This document shows positions 43,158 through 52,046 of a stretch of DNA of 64,000 bases, piece by piece. How positions within the stretch are numbered: the stretch's first letter is position 1; each line of letters starts with the position of its first letter. Source of the stretch: Bacillus cereus ATCC 14579 (GTDB lineage: Bacteria > Bacillota > Bacilli > Bacillales > Bacillaceae_G); contig NC_004722.1 of assembly GCF_000007825.1 (NCBI RefSeq), forward strand, positions 722,501 to 786,500, given 5' to 3'. The notes beneath the pieces were generated by a model, which saw only the letters and a list, made by a program, of their open reading frames with translations, did not search any database and was not told the DNA's origin. The position numbers and the translations under genes were made by a program.

Positions 43158-43668
43158 AAGCTTTTGGCATTGGCGTAGGTGTTGGTTTGCCATAGCCTTC
43201 TTTATATTTATTATCAATATAGTTACGAATTTCTAGCGTTGATTTTCCTTTTTGTTTCATGGAAGCAGATTCAACTGCGATTTCTAGGCAATTGACGCAA
43301 GTCGTTGCGTGGGAATCCCAAACAACTTCACCATTCTTTTTAATTTCACGGATAAAGCAGTTTTTATTATTTTTATGTCCTACACTTTCGCCGCAACCAC
43401 AATAGCATGGAATCCAATCTAATAGCTCTGCATTTTGTCCAGCGACGGTGTAGATATCTTTCATTTGTGGATCAAGCTTATCTAGGAAGGTCGGAAGTGT
43501 GTCGACTCCTTTTGTTTTCTCTTGAATGTCAGCTTGCTGAGTGTGCGATGCGTGGTCATGTTCTTCTTTTTTTGATTCAGAAGATTTTTGGTCATTTGTA
43601 CCAGTACTTCCGCATCCAGCAAGAATTAAGCTTAGTACTGCAAGTAAAGAAAATACATACTTTTTCAT
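43156..43668 (-). CDS. PCYCGC-motif lipoprotein
   Basis: A 170-aa lipoprotein with lipobox LAGC (Cys19), a charged His/Asp-rich linker (EEHDHASH), then WIPCYCGCGESVGH, NCFIRE and TTCVNCLEIA. This Cys set defines the PCYCGC family of Firmicutes lipoproteins, probably metal-binding or redox-active. It ends in a Pro/Thr repeat. The nearness of bdbC and its partner suggests an exported thiol substrate, but no function is established. Confidence 0.9.
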   Translation of the reverse strand: MKKYVFSLLAVLSLILAGCGSTGTNDQKSSESKKEEHDHASHTQQADIQEKTKGVDTLPTFLDKLDPQMKDIYTVAGQNAELLDWIPCYCGCGESVGHKNNKNCFIREIKKNGEVVWDSHATTCVNCLEIAVESASMKQKGKSTLEIRNYIDNKYKEGYGKPTPTPMPKA

Positions 43669-43713
43669 TCGCTTGTCCCCTTTACAAATGTATTAATCAA
43701 ATTGTATCAGAGA

Positions 43714-44823
43714 TTAAGGTGTATCGGTTGAAGATTTTTTTGACTGATTTTTGAAGCGCCATCTTAGCGAATGAACTAGAAATAAAATTGGGATATAAGC
43801 GTATACAATATACAATCCCGCTTGAGATAGTACAGTATTTAATGCGTTGATACTTTCCCGATTTTTAAAAAATAAAGAAGCTGTAAAAACGATGAAAATA
43901 AAAAATGGTAGTGTAAATTTAAATGAAATATGAAAGGAACGCTTCATCGTTTGACATGATGACCAAATAGTTAAACAAAGATTCGGCAAAATTATTAAAA
44001 ACCAAACAAAAATAATAATATATTCGAACCGTTGAATAAAAGGAACTTTAATTATTTTTAACATCGTTAAAGTAGGCCAAATAGTGTGATTCAATTGTCC
44101 TTCACTATAATACATAAATGATACAATAGCTAAAACTACATAAATTAGAGTGCTAAAAACAATCCCTGCGTGAGCCCATCTTTTTAAAGATTTTCCTTTT
44201 TCAATAAAGGGATAGAAGATAAGAATTGTTTCAAATCCGAGAAATTCTAATGCAGATTGTTTTGCTGACACAAGTATGTCGAAAGGGGAATGCGTAAAAA
44301 TAGGTAAAATATTACGGAAATGTGCATACTTCATCGGATAGACTAAAAAGAATACAACGAACATAGGAAGAACAATACCCCAAAAACATATCCCTGTCAC
44401 AGAACGGAAGCCACCTTTTATAATGTAGTAAGTGACCAATAAAAACATTAGGGTAAGTTTCCATAACTTAATGGTAGGAAAGATCCAAACTTGTATTACT
44501 TCCATATATGTACGAAGAACAGTAAGGCAAAATAATAAGCAATAGAGAGTGAAAATTACCGAAAATATAGAGCCAATCCATTTTCCAAAGGTTGTTGTAT
44601 GAATGCTAATTAAATCTCCGTCTTTTTCAAGCATTTTTAACATACAAAACAGTACAATATGAGTTGCAATACCTGCAATAATAAGAGAAATCCAAGCATC
44701 ATAACCTGCATTTTTCAAAATTACACGTTGATATCCGAGAATTCCTATTCCGATTTGGAGAGAATGCAATAAAATAAATGCAAAATATGGAGAGACAGTT
44801 TTTGTTTTATTCATTGTATTCAT
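43714..44823 (-). CDS. Spore germinant receptor subunit B (GerAB family)
   Basis: A 369-aa protein with about ten helices, of the GerAB/amino-acid permease-like family that binds germinants in the spore inner membrane. ILLHSLQIGIGILGYQR near the N-terminus and LEFLGFETILIFYPFIEKGK are typical. It is the last gene of an A-C-B operon. Which receptor it is (gerR/gerL-like is my guess) cannot be settled from sequence alone. Confidence 0.92.
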   Translation of the reverse strand: MNTMNKTKTVSPYFAFILLHSLQIGIGILGYQRVILKNAGYDAWISLIIAGIATHIVLFCMLKMLEKDGDLISIHTTTFGKWIGSIFSVIFTLYCLLFCLTVLRTYMEVIQVWIFPTIKLWKLTLMFLLVTYYIIKGGFRSVTGICFWGIVLPMFVVFFLVYPMKYAHFRNILPIFTHSPFDILVSAKQSALEFLGFETILIFYPFIEKGKSLKRWAHAGIVFSTLIYVVLAIVSFMYYSEGQLNHTIWPTLTMLKIIKVPFIQRFEYIIIFVWFLIILPNLCLTIWSSCQTMKRSFHISFKFTLPFFIFIVFTASLFFKNRESINALNTVLSQAGLYIVYAYIPILFLVHSLRWRFKNQSKKSSTDTP

Positions 44824-44839
44824 TGCTCATTTCACCTCA

Positions 44840-45925
44840 CTATTCCCCGATTCCAGATTGTACAATATTAAGATCTAAATTTATATCCACCGCTACATTT
44901 TGATACATATTTCGAATTTGTTTTATATTCCATTTTCTCGTATGGCTTCTAATTTCATCTCGTATTCCTAAAGGATCAATTTTCTTTTCTTGAAATTGTT
45001 TTATTAAATCTTCACAGTCTTTTTCAACATTTCGTTCAATTTGTTTTTTTATATAGTTGATATTTGTTTTTTTTCTTAGATCAATCCAATTTGGAGAGTT
45101 TTTAATTAATCCATTTAATTTTAAATGGATTTTTACTTTTGGTATGTCGCCAGTTTGATCTATATCATACTTATTTTCCCCAGCTAAGTTTTGTATAACA
45201 ACCATACCTTTATGTTTATCCTTTGTTATCGCTGCTTCGTAACGTCCATTTTTCGTAGGATTAATAAGTAATTTTGCTAAAACAGAATGTCTTTTATCCG
45301 TATACATAACGACTTTATCGCCTTTTAAAAAAGCAAGTCCTTTGACAGCGACGGAATGATTATCGTCCATTTTAAGATAAGGGACATAGGCATCACATAC
45401 AGAAGAGTAGTAATTATATAAAAAAATGTCTAATGCGGTTTGTGGAATGTTCTCATTTCGGATATTTTGTTCAAGTAAATCAGCAATGTATAAAGATCCA
45501 TTTTTTTTTCCGTAATTTAAAAGTTCCTCAGCTGATCCATCTACAATTGCTAGTTGTACATCGCGCCCGATATTTGGGTCACGTTGTAAGTTAGTAATAA
45601 TCTCTCCCATTCCGCGTTCTCCTAGAGCCTTTCCAAATAGGACGACACGCATTTGACCTACAACGACATTGTGAGGTGATTTTGCATTTAATCGTGAAGC
45701 GATTGTCTCAAGTGAACGGGCAGATGTTGATTGAGTTTCTGGTTTAGACTTTACACCATGTGTGTACTCTGGGAAGAGAATAGTTCCTTGGAATCTTTTG
45801 TTTTTAGTGATGTCAAATCCAGCGACATGAATAATACGCTGCGTATCCACTATATACGTTTGTGTACAGCCAGTTTGTAAAATGAAGAAGATAATGATAA
45901 TAAGGTGCAATAAAATTTTCTTCAT
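44840..45925 (-). CDS. Spore germinant receptor subunit C (GerAC family)
   Basis: A 361-aa lipoprotein with lipobox LQTGC (Cys20) and a GerAC fold: VDTQRIIHVAGFDITKNKRF, TSARSLETIASRLNAKSPHNVVVGQMRVVLFGKALGERG and the C-terminal domain with QFQEKKIDPLGIRDEIR. Its start overlaps the A-subunit stop by 4 bases and the B gene follows 16 bases later. It is part of the receptor in the spore inner membrane. Confidence 0.94.
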   Translation of the reverse strand: MKKILLHLIIIIFFILQTGCTQTYIVDTQRIIHVAGFDITKNKRFQGTILFPEYTHGVKSKPETQSTSARSLETIASRLNAKSPHNVVVGQMRVVLFGKALGERGMGEIITNLQRDPNIGRDVQLAIVDGSAEELLNYGKKNGSLYIADLLEQNIRNENIPQTALDIFLYNYYSSVCDAYVPYLKMDDNHSVAVKGLAFLKGDKVVMYTDKRHSVLAKLLINPTKNGRYEAAITKDKHKGMVVIQNLAGENKYDIDQTGDIPKVKIHLKLNGLIKNSPNWIDLRKKTNINYIKKQIERNVEKDCEDLIKQFQEKKIDPLGIRDEIRSHTRKWNIKQIRNMYQNVAVDINLDLNIVQSGIGE

Positions 45926-47439
45926 TCATTCTCACCATCACGTTTTTGCTTCGATTTGTTTGGATTGTAGCGCCATTTTGATTTTGGTCTAAGAAAAGAA
46001 GGTCTTTGTGCCGTTTGACTAAATGGTAATCGAAGAAAACCTTCTGCTGTACCTAAACCACGAAATGGATATAAAGGTAACAAATAAGGTGATCCAAGCG
46101 ATTTTAATTTAATTAAATGAGCTAAAATAAATACAAATCCGACAGCGAGGCCTAATCCTCCGAATGCACCGGCTAAAAGAATAAGCGGAAAGCGTAACAA
46201 CCGGATAGTAGAAGACATCTTTACTGTTGGTGTTGTGAAAGATGCAAGAGCGGATAAAGCAACTGCAATTAATAAAATTGTACTTGTCAAAGCTGCCTCC
46301 ACGGATGCTTGGCCAATTACAACCCCCCCAACAATCCCGATTGTTTGTCCGACTTTTGTCGGTAAACGCGCTCCAGCTTCACGGAGCAATTCAATTGTAA
46401 TTTCTAAAAAGAGTGCTTCTAGAATAGGAGGGAAAGGTACGTTAGCTCTCGAGAAAATAATAGGACCTAGTAAATCGGCAGGGATCATTTGATAATGATA
46501 TGTTAAAGCCGCTGTATAAATAGCGGAGGAAAAAAGAGAAAATATAGCTCCGAAAAAACGAATAATACGAAAGAACGATCCAATCATCCACGGTAAATAA
46601 TAATCTTCTGGTGAAATGAAAAAATCCAGTAACGTTGTTGGTCCTGATAAAGCATATGGAGAGCCATCTGTTAAGATTAAAACTTCCCCGTTAATTAATG
46701 CAAATACAGCTCGATCTAATCGTTCTGTAGGTAATAGAACAGGAAAAGGTGAATTGCTATTATCACTAATAAATTGCTCAATCATAGTTGAATCAAATGG
46801 GACATCAAAGTCAATGTCTTCTAGCCGTTGAATTGCTGTGTTGACAAATTGTTCATTTGTAATTCCTTCTATATAAGCAACTGCTACTTTCGTTTTTGAT
46901 ATAGATCCGACGGTAACTTCTTTAAAAATGAGTTGCTCCGTTACGATATTTCGGCGTAATAAGTGGATATTTGTATCAAGGTTTTCAACGAAACCGATTT
47001 TAGGTCCGATTACGCTATACTCATTTTCTGTATCGTTATATAATCGTTTTCCTAAAACAGTACTTTCGGCACGAATTAAAGCATATTGATCAGGATTCGA
47101 ATTGTTTTTTAAGCGTATTAAAATATATCCACCTAATAATTTTTCACGAATATCATCAATAGAAGGGGAGGTAATAATGTCTTCAATAGAGATGATATTA
47201 CATAAATCAGAGATGTTTTGGATCTGGTCCGATTCCTTTTTTAGAGGAGTTAAAATGAATTGTTTAATAATAAGTGCTTCCACGACAGATTTATAATAAA
47301 ACAAGCACAACGTTTCATCTTTAAGTATGTTATAAGAGACAAAATCGCTTGATTCTTTCATGGTTTGTATAAATTCTGGGATAGAACAAAGTGTTTTTGT
47401 ATTAGTCTTTTTTGATTTTTTAGATGATAAACCGAACAT
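45922..47439 (-). CDS. Spore germinant receptor subunit A (GerAA family)
   Basis: A 505-aa membrane protein. A soluble N-terminal domain of about 240 residues precedes about five helices. Hallmarks are DPNG-region counterparts GPKIGFVENLDTNIHLLRRNI, ERLDRAVFALINGEVLILTDGSPYAL and PLLFEITIELLREAGARLPTKVGQTIGIVGGVVIGQA-like sequence near residue 360. ATG 47439 with GGGGTGAG fits best; an in-frame ATG 47463 lies upstream of that RBS. First gene of the A-C-B operon. Expression in the forespore under sigma-G is expected from the family; I could not find a convincing sigma-G promoter. Confidence 0.93.
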   Translation of the reverse strand: MFGLSSKKSKKTNTKTLCSIPEFIQTMKESSDFVSYNILKDETLCLFYYKSVVEALIIKQFILTPLKKESDQIQNISDLCNIISIEDIITSPSIDDIREKLLGGYILIRLKNNSNPDQYALIRAESTVLGKRLYNDTENEYSVIGPKIGFVENLDTNIHLLRRNIVTEQLIFKEVTVGSISKTKVAVAYIEGITNEQFVNTAIQRLEDIDFDVPFDSTMIEQFISDNSNSPFPVLLPTERLDRAVFALINGEVLILTDGSPYALSGPTTLLDFFISPEDYYLPWMIGSFFRIIRFFGAIFSLFSSAIYTAALTYHYQMIPADLLGPIIFSRANVPFPPILEALFLEITIELLREAGARLPTKVGQTIGIVGGVVIGQASVEAALTSTILLIAVALSALASFTTPTVKMSSTIRLLRFPLILLAGAFGGLGLAVGFVFILAHLIKLKSLGSPYLLPLYPFRGLGTAEGFLRLPFSQTAQRPSFLRPKSKWRYNPNKSKQKRDGENE

Positions 47440-47523
47440 TTTCTCACCCCTAACATATATCATTTACTTGTGTTAGTTTTTGGGAAAGACGGGAATTTAT
47501 ACTTAAAAATTGAAAGTTCATAA

Positions 47524-47559
47524 AGAAAAGGAAGAGTGGTGAATGGCTCTTCCTTTTTA
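47524..47559. terminator. Terminator of the repeat-protein gene
   Basis: AAAAGGAAGAG pairs with CTCTTCCTTTT over a 10-base loop, with T-runs on both strands. Confidence 0.82.
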
Positions 47560-47564
47560 GCATT

Positions 47565-48161
47565 TTAATTTGTTTTTTGTTCTTTAATAGACTTCACTAA
47601 TTTCATCATTTCCGCTCGTATATCTTCTCTTTTTACATTTAATTTTTCGGCAATTTGTTTAATGTCCATTCCATCTTTTTTCATCTTTAATACATCATCA
47701 AGAGGAGTATTGCTTTTTTGAGAGATGATTGTTAACACAGTAAGATGACGCAATTTGATGTTATATTCTTTCATTTTTTGCTTTAGCTGATCCGGTGTGG
47801 ATTTTTGCATAGTTGCTAACTGTTGTAGCAGTGCTTGCTTTGTTTCTTTATTCATATGATGCTTTTTCAGCTTACTTGGATCTATACCGAAATGCTCGGC
47901 TGTTTTCTCCCAAGATTTATTTTGCTTATAGTAAGCTAAAACATCTTTTATTTCTTTATTACTAATTCTTGCAATATGAGCAGCTTTCCAAATTTCATGT
48001 TTGTTATAGCCGAGTTTTTCTAGCGATTGCATTTCTTCTTCTGAAATTGGGTTATGGTGATGCAGTGTTACTTCTTTTGGCGTGGCAGCGGATATAGGGA
48101 AGGTGGATATCCCGCATAATAATGCTGCCATAGTCATACAAACAGCGATTTTTTTGTACAT
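47565..48161 (-). CDS. Secreted protein with repeated helical (HTH-like) units, 198 aa
   Basis: An exported protein with signal peptide (residues 1-26, cleavage near ISAA). The mature part, rich in Lys, His and Glu, contains about four degenerate units of some 40 residues that each read like a short helix-turn-helix: LEKLGYNKHEIWKAAHIAR, SWEKTAEHFGIDPSKLKKH, LTIISQKSNTPLDDVLKMK and DIKQIAEKLNVKREDIRAEM. AGGAGG precedes ATG 48161. Such folds outside the cell would not bind DNA for regulation. I do not recognise a named family. Confidence 0.8.
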   Translation of the reverse strand: MYKKIAVCMTMAALLCGISTFPISAATPKEVTLHHHNPISEEEMQSLEKLGYNKHEIWKAAHIARISNKEIKDVLAYYKQNKSWEKTAEHFGIDPSKLKKHHMNKETKQALLQQLATMQKSTPDQLKQKMKEYNIKLRHLTVLTIISQKSNTPLDDVLKMKKDGMDIKQIAEKLNVKREDIRAEMMKLVKSIKEQKTN

Positions 48162-48298
48162 GTAAACTCCTCCTAGATGGATAATGTAGAAAACTGTACA
48201 CATATCATTTCCATAAAATGTGAAATACTTGTGAACAAGCTAAGTTTTTTTATTCACAGCATGAAATGACGTTTTTAGAAGTTTTCCAACATAAAACA

Positions 48299-48328
48299 TT
48301 GATTAATAGTAAAAAACTAAGGTATAAT
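48299..48328 (+). promoter_or_regulatory. Promoter of the nitroreductase gene
   Basis: TTGATT (48299-48304) and TATAAT (48323-48328) are 18 bases apart. A Fur-like box follows directly. Confidence 0.75.
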
Positions 48329-48329
48329 C

Positions 48330-48348
48330 GAAATTGAAAATCAATATC
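48330..48348. promoter_or_regulatory. Fur-box-like sequence
   Basis: GAAATTGAAAATCAATATC matches the 19-bp Fur consensus (GATAATGATAATCATTATC) at 15 positions and covers the expected transcription start of the nitroreductase gene. Confidence 0.45.
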
Positions 48349-48399
48349 AATACTAACGATAAACTTATACATATAGATAAAAATAAGGGAGAGATAAAT

Positions 48400-48960
48400 A
48401 TGACTACATATACTTCCATCGCAAATGTGATTAAAGAAAGACGTTCTGTACGTACATTTACAGATAAAGCAGTAGAAAAAGATTTATTAATTGAACTATT
48501 AAACGACGCAACATGGGCACCTAATCATAAGCACCGTGAACCATGGAATTGTAAACTATACATCGGAGAAGGCCGCAAGAAATTAGTAGACGCAGTATTA
48601 AACTCTTTCACAGAAGAAGAAAGAGCGAAACGCGGTAAAATTTTATCAGATCGTTTTTTAAGCACACCTGCACAAATCGTTGTATATATGAATGAAGATC
48701 CACGTCAAATTCAGCGTGACGAAGATTACGCTGCAACATGTGCATTTATGCAAAACTTCCAACTTCTTGCTTGGGAACGTGGATTAGGTTGTGTTTGGAA
48801 ATCAGGCGGATTAAACTACAATCCATTATTTATAGAAGGAATCGGTTTAACAAGAGGCCAACGTATCGTTGGAATTCTTCATATCGGCTATTTCGATAAA
48901 GCACCAGAAGGAAAAGCTCGTACTCCGATTACGGAGAAGATGGAGATTATTGAAGGTTAA
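48400..48960 (+). CDS. Nitroreductase-family flavoprotein
   Basis: A 186-aa FMN-dependent oxidoreductase. The N-terminal IKERRSVRTFTDKAVEKDLL, ATWAPNHKHREPWNCKL and the C-terminal WKSGG...RIVGILHIGYFDKAP are typical of the small nitroreductase/YdjA-like group. ATG 48400 follows AAGGGAGAG; an in-frame ATG 48334 lies in the putative Fur box. It is monocistronic. Substrate unknown; quinone, nitro or ferric compounds are possible, and the last would fit Fur control. Confidence 0.9.
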   Translation: MTTYTSIANVIKERRSVRTFTDKAVEKDLLIELLNDATWAPNHKHREPWNCKLYIGEGRKKLVDAVLNSFTEEERAKRGKILSDRFLSTPAQIVVYMNEDPRQIQRDEDYAATCAFMQNFQLLAWERGLGCVWKSGGLNYNPLFIEGIGLTRGQRIVGILHIGYFDKAPEGKARTPITEKMEIIEG

Positions 48961-48966
48961 TAGATG

Positions 48967-49000
48967 AGACATTCTCGTTTTTGCGGGGGTGTCTTTTTAT
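48967..49000 (+). terminator. Terminator of the nitroreductase gene
   Basis: AGACATTCTCG pairs with CGGGGGTGTCT (with G-U pairs), followed by T5. Confidence 0.8.
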
Positions 49001-49074
49001 TATGCAATCAATCCTCATGAAAGCTTGTTCTTCATCATACACTTTCTTAAGGGAAAGTGTAAGGAGGGAAAATA

Positions 49075-50493
49075 ATGAGAGCAAGTGACGATAAAGCACT
49101 GCAATATGCGATTGCGGAAATTACGGAAATTGCGACTGGATTTGGGCTTGATTTTTATCCGATGCGTTATGAAATATGTCCAGCGGAAATTATTTATACA
49201 TTTGGTGCATATGGGATGCCGACAAGGTTTTCACATTGGAGTTTTGGAAAACAATTTTTCAGAATGAAATTACAATACGATTTAGGACTTAGTAAAATAT
49301 ACGAACTCGTTATTAACTCTGATCCATGTTACGCCTTTTTATTAGATACGAACTCTTTAATTCAAAACAAATTAATTGTAGCGCACGTTTTAGCACACTG
49401 TGATTTCTTCAAAAATAATATTCGTTTTTCAAATACGAAGCGAGATATGGTAGAGAGTATGGCGGCAACAGCGGACCGTGTGAAAGCGTATGAGCATAAG
49501 TACGGAAAGGCAGAGGTAGAAACATTTTTAGATGCCGTACTTGCCATTCAAGAGCATATTGATCCGTCGCTTATGCGTCCGAAGCTCGCATGGAGTATTG
49601 ATGATTTAGAAGATGAAGAAGTAGAAAAGAAAAAGGTGTCGCAATACGATGATTTATGGAATTTAGATAATCGCAATAAAAAGCAGGAACGTTCTAATGT
49701 GCGTAAAAAGAAGAAAATTCCACCACAACCAGAGAAAGATTTACTGCTCTTTATTGAAGAATATAGCCGTGAGTTAGAAGATTGGCAGCGTGATATATTA
49801 ACGATGATGCGCGAAGAAATGTTATATTTTTGGCCACAGCTTGAAACGAAAATCATGAACGAAGGCTGGGCATCCTACTGGCATCAACGCATACTTCGTG
49901 AAATGGACTTAACCTCTGATGAAGCTATTGAATTTGCGAAATTAAATGCAGGTGTTGTACAGCCATCAAAAACAAGTATTAATCCATACTACCTAGGTAT
50001 TAAAATCTTTGAAGATATTGAAGAACGGTACAACAATCCAACAGAAGAAATGAAGCGACGAGGCGTAAAACCAGGATCTGGCCGTGACAAAATGTTTGAA
50101 GTACGCGAAATTGAATGGGACGTATCGTTCCTAAGAAACTACTTAAATAAAGATCTTGTTATGCGAGAAGATATGTACTTATTCCAGCGCCAAGGAAAAG
50201 AATATAAAGTCATAGATAAAGAATGGGAGAATGTGCGTGATCAACTCGTAAATATGCGGACAAATGGTGGGTTCCCGTACTTAGTAGTAGAAGATGGAGA
50301 CTACTTAAAGAACGGAGAATTATACATTAAACATAGTTACGAAGGAATCGAGCTCGATTTAAAATACTTAGAAAAAGTATTACCATATCTTCATCAGCTA
50401 TGGGGAAGAACGGTGCATATGGAGTCGATTGTGGAGAGTAAGGGCGTTGTGTTTTCTTATGATGGGAAGATGGTGCATCGGAAGTATGTGTGA
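49075..50493 (+). CDS. spoVR: SpoVR family protein
   Basis: A 472-aa soluble protein of the SpoVR family, needed for normal spore cortex formation in B. subtilis. The family signatures YEICPAEIIYTFGAYGMPTRFSHW, VAHVLAHCDFFKNN, NEGWASYWHQRI and PYYLGIKIFEDIEERYNNP are all present. GGAGGG precedes ATG 49075. Biochemical activity is unknown. In other bacteria SpoVR sits with YeaH/PrkA genes; here it stands alone. Confidence 0.97.
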   Translation: MRASDDKALQYAIAEITEIATGFGLDFYPMRYEICPAEIIYTFGAYGMPTRFSHWSFGKQFFRMKLQYDLGLSKIYELVINSDPCYAFLLDTNSLIQNKLIVAHVLAHCDFFKNNIRFSNTKRDMVESMAATADRVKAYEHKYGKAEVETFLDAVLAIQEHIDPSLMRPKLAWSIDDLEDEEVEKKKVSQYDDLWNLDNRNKKQERSNVRKKKKIPPQPEKDLLLFIEEYSRELEDWQRDILTMMREEMLYFWPQLETKIMNEGWASYWHQRILREMDLTSDEAIEFAKLNAGVVQPSKTSINPYYLGIKIFEDIEERYNNPTEEMKRRGVKPGSGRDKMFEVREIEWDVSFLRNYLNKDLVMREDMYLFQRQGKEYKVIDKEWENVRDQLVNMRTNGGFPYLVVEDGDYLKNGELYIKHSYEGIELDLKYLEKVLPYLHQLWGRTVHMESIVESKGVVFSYDGKMVHRKYV

Positions 50494-50497
50494 GGGG

Positions 50498-50534
50498 AAG
50501 AACGGACATAGGATACTGTGTCCGTTCTTTTTAT
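50498..50534 (+). terminator. Terminator of spoVR
   Basis: AAGAACGGACA pairs with TGTCCGTTCTT over a 9-base loop, followed by T-rich sequence. Confidence 0.88.
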
Positions 50535-50600
50535 TTGGAACAAAGTTAAATATGCTATTCTTGAAAAAAGGGAGTTACATAGAGAAATGGAGTGATTTAA

Positions 50601-51872
50601 ATGAGCAAAGTAGGGATATGTAAGGTTGATATTACGCCGCCTGTAGGTATTGATTTTGTCGGATATCATAGAGAGACAGGCATAAATAATGTTGAAGAAC
50701 GTATTTACGGGACAGTTTTTGTATTTGAAAAAGATGAAATGAAGACTGTGTTTATAAGTATTGATAATATTGGGATGCTAGTAGAAGATACGAATATGAT
50801 TCGTGAGCGAGTAGCAAGTAGGCTTCATGTGCCATTTGAGCGAATAACGGTTGTTTATACTCATACGCATTCCGGTCCAGAGACAGTCGGTGATAATCCG
50901 CTAGTGCAGTCGTATAAAACGATTTTAGTAAATAATGTAGTGCATGGTGCTATTACTGCGAATAACAACTTGAAGCTATGTGAAGTTGGCTGGGGTGTTA
51001 CGACAGGTGATATTGGGGTAAATCGAAGAGAGAGAACATGTGATGGAAGAGCGAAGATGGGAACAAATATAGATGGTGTTGTAGATAAGCGAATTGGTAT
51101 GTTAGCAATAAGAGATGCTGAAACGAAGGAGTTATCTGGGATTTTAGTATTTTGTACTGCGCATCCTAATGTTTTAAAAGGTGATAGTGATGAATTATCA
51201 GCGGATTATCCTGGAATGACGAGAGAGATTTTAGAGCAGATAGTGAACTGCCCTGTTATTATCGTTCAAGGTGCCGCTGGAAATGTGAATGCGAAGTACC
51301 GCGGTTCAAGTGAAGCGTTAAAACAAATGGCCTATTTACTTAGTGGACATGTATTAACGATGTTACCAACAGTTACATATAGCCCAATTGTAAATTTAAG
51401 AACAGTTTCAAGTATGCTGCAAATGAAGTTGAAGGATATTCCTGAAATTGATGAGATACGAAGCATGGCTCAATTAGCCGAGAAGCAGTGGGGCGTGAAT
51501 ACGGATGAATGGCTTGCTATCGTATTAGAGAAATATAGGCAAGGTATTCGGAAGTTACGTATAGATTTAGAAGTTCAACTGTTTCAAGTTAATGATGGTA
51601 TGTTTTCAGGTATACCGATGGAACCTTTTTCAGAAACTGCCTTAGCAATGAAAGAGAGCCTTCAAAATGAATTGGCTTTCTTTGGTGGATATATGAACGG
51701 ATATCTTGGTTATTTACCGACAAAAGACGAATATGCATATGGCGGATATGAAGTAGAATTAAGTCCTATTGTGTATGGAACAGTTACAAATTTGTTAATG
51801 CCACCGGGAGAGAATATTGCGGAGTTGATTGTGAAAAAGGTTATGGATTTATGTAATATGGTGAAACTTTAA
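50601..51872 (+). CDS. Neutral/alkaline ceramidase-like hydrolase, 423 aa
   Basis: Similar to the catalytic domain of neutral ceramidases but without a signal peptide and without the C-terminal domain. The start KVDITPPVGIDFVGY, the metal-site motif YTHTHSGPE, NRRERTCDGR, FCTAHPN and the loop QGAAGNVNAKYRGSS fit that family. Neutral ceramidases are zinc amidases; here a cytoplasmic location makes ceramide an unlikely substrate, and the group is often left as hypothetical. GGAGTGAT precedes ATG 50601. Monocistronic. Confidence 0.8.
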   Translation: MSKVGICKVDITPPVGIDFVGYHRETGINNVEERIYGTVFVFEKDEMKTVFISIDNIGMLVEDTNMIRERVASRLHVPFERITVVYTHTHSGPETVGDNPLVQSYKTILVNNVVHGAITANNNLKLCEVGWGVTTGDIGVNRRERTCDGRAKMGTNIDGVVDKRIGMLAIRDAETKELSGILVFCTAHPNVLKGDSDELSADYPGMTREILEQIVNCPVIIVQGAAGNVNAKYRGSSEALKQMAYLLSGHVLTMLPTVTYSPIVNLRTVSSMLQMKLKDIPEIDEIRSMAQLAEKQWGVNTDEWLAIVLEKYRQGIRKLRIDLEVQLFQVNDGMFSGIPMEPFSETALAMKESLQNELAFFGGYMNGYLGYLPTKDEYAYGGYEVELSPIVYGTVTNLLMPPGENIAELIVKKVMDLCNMVKL

Positions 51873-51927
51873 TGAGACAGGTTTTTGAACGCAGAGTAAA
51901 GAATATGACTCATTGTTTGATTTTGTT

Positions 51928-51974
51928 AAGTCAATGTAATTAATAATGATAATCATTATTAATTACATTGACTT
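51928..51974. promoter_or_regulatory. Fur box within a 47-bp perfect palindrome
   Basis: Two 22-base arms (left arm 51928-51949, right arm 51953-51974) are exact inverses around TAA. The centre AATAATGATAATCATTATT matches 17 of 19 Fur consensus bases. It lies 72 bases before the protease start, the probable promoter region. It could also fold as a hairpin at the end of the upstream gene, though no T-run follows. Confidence 0.75.
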
Positions 51975-52046
51975 CTAAAAAAAGAAAAACTAGAATTTAT
52001 AAAGGGATCTTCAATTGTTCGCTATCATTTGTATAGGAGGTAAGTT

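Noticed and set aside
47440..47520. Sigma-G promoter for the germinant receptor operon
   Set aside because: TGAACT and GTATAAA are present but spaced about 12 bases apart, too short for a sigma-G promoter, so no feature is claimed.
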